Shown here: piece after piece, positions 53,325-62,947 of the stretch | Position numbering within the stretch: position 1 is the first letter of the stretch | Layout of the letters: each line of letters opens with the position of its first letter | Assembly (NCBI RefSeq): GCF_000196235.1 | Contig: NC_008541.1 | Location: forward strand, 4,092,001-4,156,000 | Origin: Arthrobacter sp. FB24 | GTDB lineage: Bacteria > Actinomycetota > Actinomycetes > Actinomycetales > Micrococcaceae | DNA: 64,000 nt | Direction of reading: 5' to 3' | Translations under genes and position numbers: made by a program | Notes under the pieces: model-generated | What the model saw: the letters and a program-made list of their open reading frames with translations, nothing else | Told to the model about the DNA's origin: nothing | The model's database searches: none

Positions 53325-54224
53325 CTAGCCCTTGACGGCGCCGGCCGTCATGCCCGAAACGATGCGTTTCTGGCACAAGAGCACAAGGATGACGAGCGGG
53401 ACCGTGATGATCACCGACGCGGCGCTGATGGTGCCCAGCGGTTGGTCGAACTCGCTGGTTCCGCTGAAGAAGGCAATCGCGACCGGGACCGGGCGGGCCT
53501 CCGGCGAGGTGGTCAGGGTGACGGCAAGGAGGAATTCGTTCCAGACCGAGATGAACACCAGGATCGCTGTCGTGGCCAGGCCGGGGACCGCCAGGGGCAG
53601 GATGACTTTGCGGAAGGCGGTGAACGGCGTGGCGCCATCCATGTACGCGGATTCCTCGAGTTCCCGCGGGATCTCCTTGAAGAAGGACGTCAGCGTGTAA
53701 ATCGCCAGCGGCAAGGCGAACGTCAGCTTCGGGATGATGAGGCCCAGCAGTGTGTCGTACAGTCCGATTTCCCGCCAGATGGAGAACAACGGGGCCGCGA
53801 TGGCGATGGCCGGGAAAGTTGTCACCGAGAGGATCAGCGTCAGGATCAAGGCCTTGCGGCGCATCTTCAGCCTGGCCAGGGCATAAGCAGCGAACGATGC
53901 GAACACCAGTGCCACTGTGGTGGTGACGACGGCGATAATCACGGAGTTGCGCAGGGCCAGGAGGAACTCGGGGTTCTGGAATACCACAAGGTAGTTCTCA
54001 AAGGTGGGCTGGCTCGGGTAGAGCTCGCCCTGGGACAGGCTCGCCCCCGTCTTGAGCGAGGTGTTCACCAGCCAGTAAAACGGTATGAGCGAGAAGCCCA
54101 TGACGGCCACGACGAACACCCAAACAAGCGGGTGCAGTTTCGCTTCGCCCCGGAGCCGACGCTTCGGTGCCCTGGGGCGGGTGGCGGGTTCCGCCGTCGG
54201 GCGTTCTGCAGTCAGCGTGCTCAT
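53325..54224 (-). CDS. CUT1 sugar ABC permease (MalG type)
   Basis: A 299-residue permease with six hydrophobic helices and the EAA loop ELEESAYMDGATPFTAFRKVILPLAVPGLATT in the fourth cytoplasmic loop. It overlaps the upstream permease gene by 4 bp (ATGA). With the MalF-type partner and the binding lipoprotein it forms a sugar importer. No ATPase gene is in the operon, so it probably borrows a shared MsmX-like ATPase. Confidence 0.9.
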   Translation of the reverse strand: MSTLTAERPTAEPATRPRAPKRRLRGEAKLHPLVWVFVVAVMGFSLIPFYWLVNTSLKTGASLSQGELYPSQPTFENYLVVFQNPEFLLALRNSVIIAVVTTTVALVFASFAAYALARLKMRRKALILTLILSVTTFPAIAIAAPLFSIWREIGLYDTLLGLIIPKLTFALPLAIYTLTSFFKEIPRELEESAYMDGATPFTAFRKVILPLAVPGLATTAILVFISVWNEFLLAVTLTTSPEARPVPVAIAFFSGTSEFDQPLGTISAASVIITVPLVILVLLCQKRIVSGMTAGAVKG

Positions 54225-55153
54225 TGTTCCTCCTTGGCGACTTCGCGGATGTTGCCGCCGGCGAAGCGGACGTAAATGACGGAGACCACCATGACGGTCA
54301 GAAAGGTCAGAATGGACAGCGCCGATCCTTCACCCACCAGCCGGTTTTCGCGCAACTGGGTGTAGGCCAGCATCGACATGGACTCGGTGCCGTTCGCGCC
54401 GCGGGTCAGCACGAACGGCAGGTCGAAGACGCGCAGGGCATCCATGGTGCGGAAGATCGCCGCAAGTACGATTGCAGGACGCAGGAGCGGCAGGGTGATG
54501 TGTACGAATGCCTGCCACTTGCTGGCGCCGTCGAGTTCTGCGGCCTCGTAGGTCTCGGAGGAGATGACCTGCAGGCCGGCCAGGATGATGAGTGCCGCGA
54601 ACGGCGTGGTCTTCCAGACGTCGGCCAGAACGATCACGGCCATGGCGTATCCGTGCTCGCCGAGCCAGACGACGTCGCCGCCGGGCAGTCCGAGCGCGGA
54701 GAGGACGTTGGTTACCAGGCCCATGTTCGGCTGGAACATCGTCTGCCAAGTGATGGCGCTGACCACGGTGATGATGGCATAGGGCAGCAGAACCACTGTG
54801 CGCAGGAGGGCGCGGCCCTTGAACGCGAGGTTGAGCAACAAGGCCATGGCCGTACCGAGCACCAACTCCAAGGAGACCGAAAGTCCGGCGAAGAGGAACG
54901 TCTGGCCGAAGGCAGCCCACCATTGAGAGCTGCTCAGGGCAGAGATGTAGTTCTCCAGACCGACGAATCGGGAGAGGCCTGCAGTGCGGACGCTGTACTG
55001 GTTCAGGGAGAGCCAGATCGCGTAGCCAATGGGGACCGCCGCCACCAGGGCCATGATGACCAGGGAGGGGGCCGTCATGCGGACCGCCAGCCGCCGCTCG
55101 GCCCGGTCGCGGCCGTTCACTCCGCGACCGGGAACAAGTGTTTTATTGGCCAT
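54221..55153 (-). CDS. CUT1 sugar ABC permease (MalF type)
   Basis: A 310-residue permease with six helices. EAA loop near AAELDGASKWQAFVHITLPLLRPAIVL. It begins 2 bp after the binding-protein stop. Works with the MalG-type permease just downstream. Confidence 0.9.
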   Translation of the reverse strand: MANKTLVPGRGVNGRDRAERRLAVRMTAPSLVIMALVAAVPIGYAIWLSLNQYSVRTAGLSRFVGLENYISALSSSQWWAAFGQTFLFAGLSVSLELVLGTAMALLLNLAFKGRALLRTVVLLPYAIITVVSAITWQTMFQPNMGLVTNVLSALGLPGGDVVWLGEHGYAMAVIVLADVWKTTPFAALIILAGLQVISSETYEAAELDGASKWQAFVHITLPLLRPAIVLAAIFRTMDALRVFDLPFVLTRGANGTESMSMLAYTQLRENRLVGEGSALSILTFLTVMVVSVIYVRFAGGNIREVAKEEQ

Positions 55154-55155
55154 GT

Positions 55156-56517
55156 CTAAAAGCTCGCCTTGGCGGTGGTGATCTCCTCGGCCATCTTTTT
55201 CACGGCGTCCTCGGCGGAGGCTGTACCGGAAAGGACGGCATATACGTTCTTGTAGATCGCCTGGGAGATCTGCGGGTAGACCGGGGAGATCGGGCGGGGC
55301 TTGGCACCCTTGACGGACGCGAGCAGTTCGGTGGCGAAGGGCATCTTTTGGAGAACTGCCGCATCAGAATAGGCGGCTTCATTGACCGGGGCCTGGGAGT
55401 AATCCATGGCCACGTGCTTCTGCCATTCCGGCGTGGTGGCAAAGTCGATGAACGCCACGGCCCCGGACTGGTTCGTGGCGTGGGCGGAGATGGCCAGGTT
55501 CCAGCCACCCAGCACGCCGGACGCCTTGCCGCCTTCCCATGCGGGCAGCGGCGCCACGCCAAAACTGCCGGCCAGTGATGTGGCGTTGAGCAGGCGGTAT
55601 ACATGCGGCCAGTTGCGCTGGTAGCCGAAGTTGCCGGACTCATAAGCGAGACGGGCGGGATCTTCGTTATAGGTCAGGACTGCGCGGTCAGCTGAGCCGT
55701 TCTTGAGCCCGTTGCTCATGAAATCGAGGACCTCGCGGGTCTCCGGCGAATCAATCGCCACCTCGCCCTTGTCGTCGAGTACTTCGCCGCCCGCGCTGTA
55801 GAGCATTTCGAGGAAGTTCACCGTCAGGCCCTCGTACTGCTTGCCCTGGTAGACGTATCCGTTGCCGGGCGCCTTGGCTGCTTCTGCGTAGAGCTGCTGC
55901 CACGTCTCAGGCTTGGCCACCTTGTCCTTCTGGTAGTAGACCAATCCGGCGTTCGTGAAGAACGGCGAGGCCCAGTACTTGTCCTGGTACTTGGTGGTCT
56001 CCACCGTGGAAGGAATGAGCCGGTCCTTGTTGGCCTCTACGAGCTTGGTCTGGTCCAGCAGCCAGCCCTGGGATGCGAACTCGGAGGTCCAAATGACGTC
56101 CGTGAGGAAGATATCGCATTCAGTGGACTTACCTTCGAGCCGCTGGACGATCTGGGTGCGGGCCTCGTCTGTGGTGGCACCGATCTCGGTGTACTTGGCC
56201 GTGACCTTGCCGTTCGCCTTGGTGAATGCCGCCGCAGTGCCTTTGTAGATCCCCGACGCATCCTTGACGCCGCAGATGTTGACGCTGCCGCCGGCATTAG
56301 CGCCCGACGCCGGATCGGCAGCAGCCGCCTGTTCCGCACCTTGGGGTGCGGCTCCCCCGCCGCAACCGCTGATCAGGAGGCCCGCAGCGATAGCCGCTGC
56401 GGCGACAGTCACCAAGCGGGTCCGCAAGGAACCTGCGCGCAGTTCAGTGATGTGTGCGGACGTCTGTGATGTTGCGGTGTCCTCCTGGAGCGGAGAAGCA
56501 GGTCGAATCAAGTCCAC
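55156..56517 (-). CDS. CUT1 sugar-binding lipoprotein
   Basis: A 453-residue extracellular solute-binding lipoprotein (family 1). The signal has a long N-region and the lipobox LLISGC with Cys52. GTG 56517 has AAAGGAG 6 nt before. It shows PETWQQLYAEAAKA and GGWNLAISAHATN typical of disaccharide-binding proteins. It captures the sugar for the permeases that follow; the operator region lies directly upstream. Confidence 0.9.
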   Translation of the reverse strand: MDLIRPASPLQEDTATSQTSAHITELRAGSLRTRLVTVAAAAIAAGLLISGCGGGAAPQGAEQAAAADPASGANAGGSVNICGVKDASGIYKGTAAAFTKANGKVTAKYTEIGATTDEARTQIVQRLEGKSTECDIFLTDVIWTSEFASQGWLLDQTKLVEANKDRLIPSTVETTKYQDKYWASPFFTNAGLVYYQKDKVAKPETWQQLYAEAAKAPGNGYVYQGKQYEGLTVNFLEMLYSAGGEVLDDKGEVAIDSPETREVLDFMSNGLKNGSADRAVLTYNEDPARLAYESGNFGYQRNWPHVYRLLNATSLAGSFGVAPLPAWEGGKASGVLGGWNLAISAHATNQSGAVAFIDFATTPEWQKHVAMDYSQAPVNEAAYSDAAVLQKMPFATELLASVKGAKPRPISPVYPQISQAIYKNVYAVLSGTASAEDAVKKMAEEITTAKASF

Positions 56518-56614
56518 AAGTGGCTCCTTTGGGGGTCTGTGGGCGGTGGGAAGTTCAGGGGGCGGCGGCTGCCGCGCACCCTAAACATGGCTTCTTTGCC
56601 GATGGTCCATTGAA

Positions 56615-56634
56615 TTTTGGAATCGATTCCAAAA
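56615..56634. promoter_or_regulatory. LacI operator 1 of the sugar operon
   Basis: TTTTGGAATCGATTCCAAAA, a perfect 20-bp palindrome with central CG, 98 bp before the binding-protein start. Confidence 0.8.
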
Positions 56635-56662
56635 CTGCGAAAAATATAGATTCCCGCGGCTG

Positions 56663-56676
56663 TGGAATCGATTCCA
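56663..56676. promoter_or_regulatory. LacI operator 2 of the sugar operon
   Basis: TGGAATCGATTCCA, a perfect 14-bp palindrome, same core as operator 1, centre 45 bp away. It overlaps the region just after the likely -10. Confidence 0.8.
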
Positions 56677-56686
56677 AAGTAGTGTG

Positions 56687-56710
56687 ACAGGGACCACTCG
56701 AGGCTGTCAA
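56687..56710 (-). promoter_or_regulatory. Promoter of the sugar operon
   Basis: On the minus strand TTGACA (56710-56705), a perfect -35. The -10 is poor: CACACT after 18 nt is the best fit. Operator 2 follows closely. Confidence 0.45.
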
Positions 56711-56720
56711 CCCTGTTTCT

Positions 56721-57719
56721 TTAGCCCTTGGTGGAGTCCCGCACCACGAGCTCGTGCGGGAGGAAAGTCCGGCCGCGGCGGTGGGCGCCCGGCACGGTCA
56801 TCCTTTCGAGGAGCTCAGCGAATGCCACACGGCCCATCTCATAGGCCGGCTGCCGGACCGTGGTCAGTTCCGGGACGCACATTTCCGCCTGGGCCGAGTC
56901 GTCAAAACCTGCCACGGCAATGTCGCCTGGAACCCGCAACCCGGCGTCGGTGAGTTCACGGACACACCCGGCCGCAACGATGTCGGTGCCGCAAAACACC
57001 GCGTCCGGAAGGTCCCCGGCCTCCAGCAGTTTCCGCGCAAGAGCGCGCCCTGAGTGGAAGCCGAAATTGCCTTCGCCGAACAGGATTCTGTCCGGCGCCA
57101 AGCCCGATTCGGCGAGCGCCTGTCGAAAGCCTTCTTCGCGCAGCCGGCCGGAGCGGGCGCCTCTGTGCGCGAGCATGGCCAGCCTCTTGCCGCCGGTGTC
57201 GATCAGGTGTCGGGTGATGTCATACGCGGCCTGACGGTCGTCGATGGACACACCGAAGGCCGCTTCGGCGTCGACGATCTCACAGACCTGGACCACGCTC
57301 ATCTGCTCGGCAACGGCATCAACTTCCTGATCCGACATCGTCGGAGAAAACAGGACAAGTCCATCCACGGAGCCATTCCGCAGCATGTCCACCAGTTGCT
57401 GTTCGCGCTCCAGGTCCCCGGACGTCGCCGCGATGAGGCTGACATAGCCCGATTCCGCGGCAGCGTCGCCCACACCCCGGAAAACTTCACTGATCACCAA
57501 AGAATCCAGGTTCTTGGCGAGGGCCAAAACACGCATTGTCCGGTCCCGGCGAAGGTCCCGGGCCGAGGCAAGCGGCCGATAGCTGAGCTGGCGGATTGCG
57601 GCATTGACCTTTTCCTTGCTCGCCTCACTGACAGCCGGACTTCCGTTTAGGACACGGGACACCGTCCCCACGGACACCCCCGCCGTCCGGGCGACGTCCT
57701 GGACTGTCGCTCGCGCCAT
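56721..57719 (-). CDS. LacI-family transcriptional repressor
   Basis: A 332-residue regulator. Residues 1-50 form the LacI helix-turn-helix (ATVQDVARTAGVSVGTVSRVLNGSPAVSEASKEKV), and the rest is the sugar-binding core. ATG 57719 has AAGGA 7 nt upstream; the longer frame upstream is not supported. It lies 203 bp upstream of the sugar operon on the same strand, with two operators between, so it should repress that operon until the sugar or its phosphate binds. Confidence 0.92.
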   Translation of the reverse strand: MARATVQDVARTAGVSVGTVSRVLNGSPAVSEASKEKVNAAIRQLSYRPLASARDLRRDRTMRVLALAKNLDSLVISEVFRGVGDAAAESGYVSLIAATSGDLEREQQLVDMLRNGSVDGLVLFSPTMSDQEVDAVAEQMSVVQVCEIVDAEAAFGVSIDDRQAAYDITRHLIDTGGKRLAMLAHRGARSGRLREEGFRQALAESGLAPDRILFGEGNFGFHSGRALARKLLEAGDLPDAVFCGTDIVAAGCVRELTDAGLRVPGDIAVAGFDDSAQAEMCVPELTTVRQPAYEMGRVAFAELLERMTVPGAHRRGRTFLPHELVVRDSTKG

Positions 57720-57924
57720 TCGATTGTCCTTCCGCGACCAGTGACACTGGTCCTTGCCGCCATACCACCGCCGTGCCTTACGGGCGTTCCTCAGCATAGT
57801 CGCAGGGGCGAACGGCGATGTCAGAGTCAAGCGGACAAGGGCATGGCCCATGTGTGGGCGCAGCGGATGCGGCCCCGGACCCCTCCGTTTCGATACGCCT
57901 CACGCCCGCACCCGCCCTGCCCCC

Positions 57925-57953
57925 TTGACTCGCACCCCAGCATTCCCTAAACT
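57925..57953 (+). promoter_or_regulatory. Promoter of the hyi-glxR-gcl operon
   Basis: TTGACT (57925-57930), 17-nt spacer, TAAACT (57948-57953). Near-consensus. Regulatory boxes begin directly after the -10. Confidence 0.7.
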
Positions 57954-57989
57954 TTTCATAAAGCAGAATCTAAATTCCACAAAGCGGAA
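57954..57989. promoter_or_regulatory. Tandem 15-bp boxes at the hyi transcription start
   Basis: TTTCATAAAGCAGAA (57954-57968) and TTCCACAAAGCGGAA (57975-57989) match at 12 of 15 positions and start 21 bp apart, two helical turns. The second has TTCC-N7-GGAA symmetry, like IclR-family sites. They cover the start site, so a repressor would block it. No regulator of this kind is in the window. Confidence 0.6.
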
Positions 57990-58063
57990 ATGCTTCGGCG
58001 CCGAACAGGCGGAGGCAAGCAAAGAGGAAGATAGATCAAAGCCCCTCCTCGGAAGGACCTACG

Positions 58064-58864
58064 ATGACGTACACAGTGAACTGCTCCATCCTCCTGACGG
58101 AGCTGCCCTTGCTCGAGCGCCCCGCCGCCGCGAAGGCAGCCGGTTTTGACGCCGTCGAGTTCTGGTGGCCCTTCGAGTCCTCCGTCCCCACGGACGCCCA
58201 GATCAACGAGTTTGAAACCGCCATCAAGGATGCCGACGTTCAGCTCACGGGCCTGAACTTCAACGCCGGCAACATGCCCGGCGGCGATCGCGGCCTGGTT
58301 TCCTGGCCTGCACGCTCCACCGAATTCCAGGACAACATCGACGTTGTCGCCGGCATTGGTGAGCACCTCGGCTGCAAGGCCTTCAACGCCCTCTACGGCA
58401 ACCGCATCGACGGCGAATCGGCCGAACAGCAGGACGCCATCGGCGCCGAAAACCTCGCAAGGGCAGCTGCCGGCGTCGGCCGTATCGGCGGCACCGTCCT
58501 CCTGGAACCAGTAAGCGGCGCCCCCAGGTACCCGCTCCTCAAGGCCCAGGACGCCCTCAGCGTCATTGCCCGGGTCAAGGAGGAGTCCGGCGCTGAGAAC
58601 ATCAAGCTCCTCGCCGACTTCTACCACCTGGCCGTCAACGGAGACGACGTCGCCGCAGTCATCGAAAAGCACGCAAAGGACTTCGGCCACATCCAGATCG
58701 CCGACAACCCCGGCCGCGGGGCTCCCGGAACCGGTGAGCTTCCCCTCGGCGAATGGATCGCCCGCAGCCGCGAACTCGGCTACGAGGGCTACATCGGCCT
58801 CGAATACAAGGAACCGCAGGAAACGGCCTTCAGCTGGGCCATCCGCCAGCGCGTCTCGCAGTAG
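58064..58864 (+). CDS. hyi: Hydroxypyruvate isomerase
   Basis: A 266-residue TIM-barrel enzyme of the Hyi family: VNCSILLTELPLLERPAAAKAAGFDAVEFWWPF at the start, KAFNALYGNR near 110 and IQIADNPGRGAPGTGEL near 210. It interconverts hydroxypyruvate and tartronate semialdehyde. First gene of the allantoin/glyoxylate operon, 49 bp before glxR. Confidence 0.92.
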   Translation: MTYTVNCSILLTELPLLERPAAAKAAGFDAVEFWWPFESSVPTDAQINEFETAIKDADVQLTGLNFNAGNMPGGDRGLVSWPARSTEFQDNIDVVAGIGEHLGCKAFNALYGNRIDGESAEQQDAIGAENLARAAAGVGRIGGTVLLEPVSGAPRYPLLKAQDALSVIARVKEESGAENIKLLADFYHLAVNGDDVAAVIEKHAKDFGHIQIADNPGRGAPGTGELPLGEWIARSRELGYEGYIGLEYKEPQETAFSWAIRQRVSQ

Positions 58865-58913
58865 GTTTCGACCCCCCACCGGCACCACCACAGACTTCAG
58901 AAAGAGAACCATC

Positions 58914-59792
58914 ATGAGCAACGTTGCAGTCATCGGACTCGGAATCATGGGCCTGCCCATGGCCATCAACCTGGTCAAGGCCGGCCACACCGTCACCGGC
59001 TTCAACCGCAGCCAGGACAAGATCGACAAGCTTGTCTCCGAAGGCGGCAAGGGCGCCACGAGCATCGCGGACGCTGTTAAGGACGCCGACGTCGTCATCA
59101 CCATGGTCCCCGACTCCCCCGATGTTGAGGGTGTCGTCAGCGGCAAGGACGGCGTCTTCGCCAACGCCAAGCAGGGCACCCTCTGGATCGACGCATCCAG
59201 CATCCGTCCGGACGTGGCCAAGCGGCTGGCGGACGAGGCCAAGGCAGCCGGCATCCGTGCCCTCGACGCCCCGGTCTCCGGCGGCGAGCAGGGTGCCATC
59301 GACGCCGCACTCTCCATCATGGTGGGCGGCGAAGCGGCCGACTTCGAGGCAGCCTCGGACGTCCTGAACGCCGTCGGCAAGACCATCGTCCACGTCGGCC
59401 CGGCAGGCTCCGGCCAGACCGTCAAGGCCGCCAACCAGCTGATCGTGGCAGTCAATATCGAGGTCCTGGCTGAGGCCATCGCCTTCCTCGAGGCCTACGG
59501 CGTGGACACCGACGCAGCCCTCAAGGTCCTCGGCGGCGGCCTCGCCGGCTCCAAGGTCCTGGACCAGAAGGGCCAGAAGATGCTGGACCGCAACTTCGAC
59601 CCCGGCTTCCGCCTGGCCCTCCACCACAAGGACCTCGGCATCGTCACTTCCGCAGCCCGCGAAGCCAACGTCGCCGTTCCCCTCGGCGCCGTCGTCGCAC
59701 AGCTCGTCGCCGCCACCGTCAACCAGGGCGACGGCGGCCTCGACCACTCGGGCCTCTTCAAGCAGGTCCTCCAGCTCAGCGGCCGGAAGTAG
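58914..59792 (+). CDS. glxR: Tartronate semialdehyde reductase (2-hydroxy-3-oxopropionate reductase)
   Basis: A 292-residue 3-hydroxyacid-dehydrogenase-like reductase. NAD(P) motif VIGLGIMGLPMAINL at 6-20, substrate motif DAPVSGGEQGA near 120 and catalytic Lys in VKAANQLIVAVN near 170. ATG 58914 is used with AGAGAA upstream. It reduces tartronate semialdehyde from Gcl to glycerate. Confidence 0.92.
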   Translation: MSNVAVIGLGIMGLPMAINLVKAGHTVTGFNRSQDKIDKLVSEGGKGATSIADAVKDADVVITMVPDSPDVEGVVSGKDGVFANAKQGTLWIDASSIRPDVAKRLADEAKAAGIRALDAPVSGGEQGAIDAALSIMVGGEAADFEAASDVLNAVGKTIVHVGPAGSGQTVKAANQLIVAVNIEVLAEAIAFLEAYGVDTDAALKVLGGGLAGSKVLDQKGQKMLDRNFDPGFRLALHHKDLGIVTSAAREANVAVPLGAVVAQLVAATVNQGDGGLDHSGLFKQVLQLSGRK

Positions 59793-59806
59793 GAGCCGCC
59801 CCGCAA

Positions 59807-59876
59807 CGGGGCACTTCGACACGGACACGCCGGCCGCCGTCGTAATTTACGACGGCGAATCCCGCAAAGTGCCCCG
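59807..59876. repeat. Nested inverted repeats in the glxR-gcl gap
   Basis: Outer arms CGGGGCACTT (59807-59816) and AAGTGCCCCG (59867-59876) are perfect 10-bp complements. Inside, CGCCGTCGTAA (59835-59845) and TTACGACGGCG (59847-59857) are perfect 11-bp complements around a single T. The inner stem alone has too small a loop for a stable hairpin but is an ideal dyad for a dimeric protein. Confidence 0.7.
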
Positions 59877-59936
59877 CGACGAACGCCGGGCCTTCCTTCA
59901 TCACACCCAAAAACAGACTTCCCCTAGGAGTACACA

Positions 59937-61715
<1,779 letters not shown>

Positions 61716-61717
61716 TC

Positions 61718-62947
61718 ATGCGGATCGTGATCGCACCGGACAAGTTCAAGGGCTCGCTGTCCGCCCCGGAGGTGGCCCGGCACCTGGATGCCGGGCTGCA
61801 GTCGGCGACCGGCCACAACCTTGACGTGCTCCGGATTCCGGTAGCCGACGGCGGCGAGGGCACCCTCGATGCCGCCGTCGGCTCCGGCTTCACACGCAGG
61901 AGCGCCATGGTCAGCGGCCCCACCGGGCAGCCGCTCCGGGCGGACTTCGCGGTCCGCGGCCGTGAGGCGGTCATTGAGATGGCCGCCGCGTCCGGGCTCG
62001 CCGTCCTGCCCGCTGAAGGCGGCTCATCCGGCCGGCCGGATTCCGCCAGCGCCAGGGGTGCCACCAGCCTGGGCACCGGTGAACTGATCCGGGCAGCGCT
62101 CGACGCCGGATGCCGGCAGATCATCCTGGGCGTCGGCGGGAGCGCCAACACCGACGGCGGCGCCGGCGTCCTGCAGGGACTCGGCGCGCAGCTCCTCGAC
62201 GCCGACGGCAACGAACTGCCGCCCGGCGGCGCGGCCCTCGCCAGGCTGGACCGGATCGATTTCTCCGGATTCGATTCGCGGCTGGACGATACACGCTTCG
62301 TCCTAGCCAGCGACGTGGACAACCCGCTGCTCGGAGCCGAAGGAGCCGCGGCGATCTTCGGCCCGCAGAAGGGTGCCGGCCCGGAGGACGTGTCAATCCT
62401 TAATGCCGCGCTTGCACACTTTGTGGATGTCCTCGCCGCCGAGATCGGGCCCCGCGCGCTGAAGGCCGCGGAGGCACCGGGCGCCGGAGCGGCGGGCGGT
62501 GTTGGCTACGCGGCCATAGCCGTCCTGGCCGCGACGCGCAGGCCGGGCATCGACGTCGTGCTTGAATTCACCGGGCTCGCCGACCGGCTGGCCGGGGCAG
62601 ACCTGGTGATCACCGGGGAAGGCAGCCTGGACGAACAGAGTTTGCTCGGCAAAACGCCCATGGGCGTGGCGCGAGCGGCCGCCCGGGCCGGCGTTCCGGT
62701 GGTGGCCGTCTGCGGGCGGACCACGCTGACGCCGGAGCAGCAAAAGGATTCCGGATTCCGGCAGGTCTACCCCCTGACCTCGCTGGAGGCCAAGGTAGAA
62801 ATATGTATAGCCGAAGCAGCACCCCTGCTTGAACAATTGGGAAAGCACATCGGCGCGGAACTGGCGGACCTGACCCGGGCCGCCACCACGGTTGATTCCG
62901 CCGCGCCAGCGAACAACGCCCGCACTAAGGAGCCCCTCAATGTCTGA
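61718..62947 (+). CDS. Glycerate kinase
   Basis: A 409-residue glycerate kinase of the GlxK type: [21 protein letters not shown] at the start, [10 protein letters not shown] near 45, [20 protein letters not shown] near 135 and [19 protein letters not shown] near 295. It phosphorylates glycerate to enter glycolysis. It begins 2 bp after gcl and overlaps allB by 8 bp. The C-terminal 25 residues are an extension. Confidence 0.92.
   Translation: MRIVIAPDKFKGSLSAPEVARHLDAGLQSATGHNLDVLRIPVADGGEGTLDAAVGSGFTRRSAMVSGPTGQPLRADFAVRGREAVIEMAAASGLAVLPAEGGSSGRPDSASARGATSLGTGELIRAALDAGCRQIILGVGGSANTDGGAGVLQGLGAQLLDADGNELPPGGAALARLDRIDFSGFDSRLDDTRFVLASDVDNPLLGAEGAAAIFGPQKGAGPEDVSILNAALAHFVDVLAAEIGPRALKAAEAPGAGAAGGVGYAAIAVLAATRRPGIDVVLEFTGLADRLAGADLVITGEGSLDEQSLLGKTPMGVARAAARAGVPVVAVCGRTTLTPEQQKDSGFRQVYPLTSLEAKVEICIAEAAPLLEQLGKHIGAELADLTRAATTVDSAAPANNARTKEPLNV

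Larger units (their letters stand above)
57720..58063. promoter_or_regulatory. Divergent region lacI / hyi
   Basis: A 344-bp region without a gene. Its distal part holds the hyi promoter and tandem boxes (separate entries). The remainder, 57720-57920, shows no clear element for the lacI side. Confidence 0.5.

Noticed and set aside
53232..55159. Long plus-strand open frames antisense to the sugar permeases
   Set aside because: Gln/Arg/Gly/Asp-rich shadows of the membrane proteins on the other strand.
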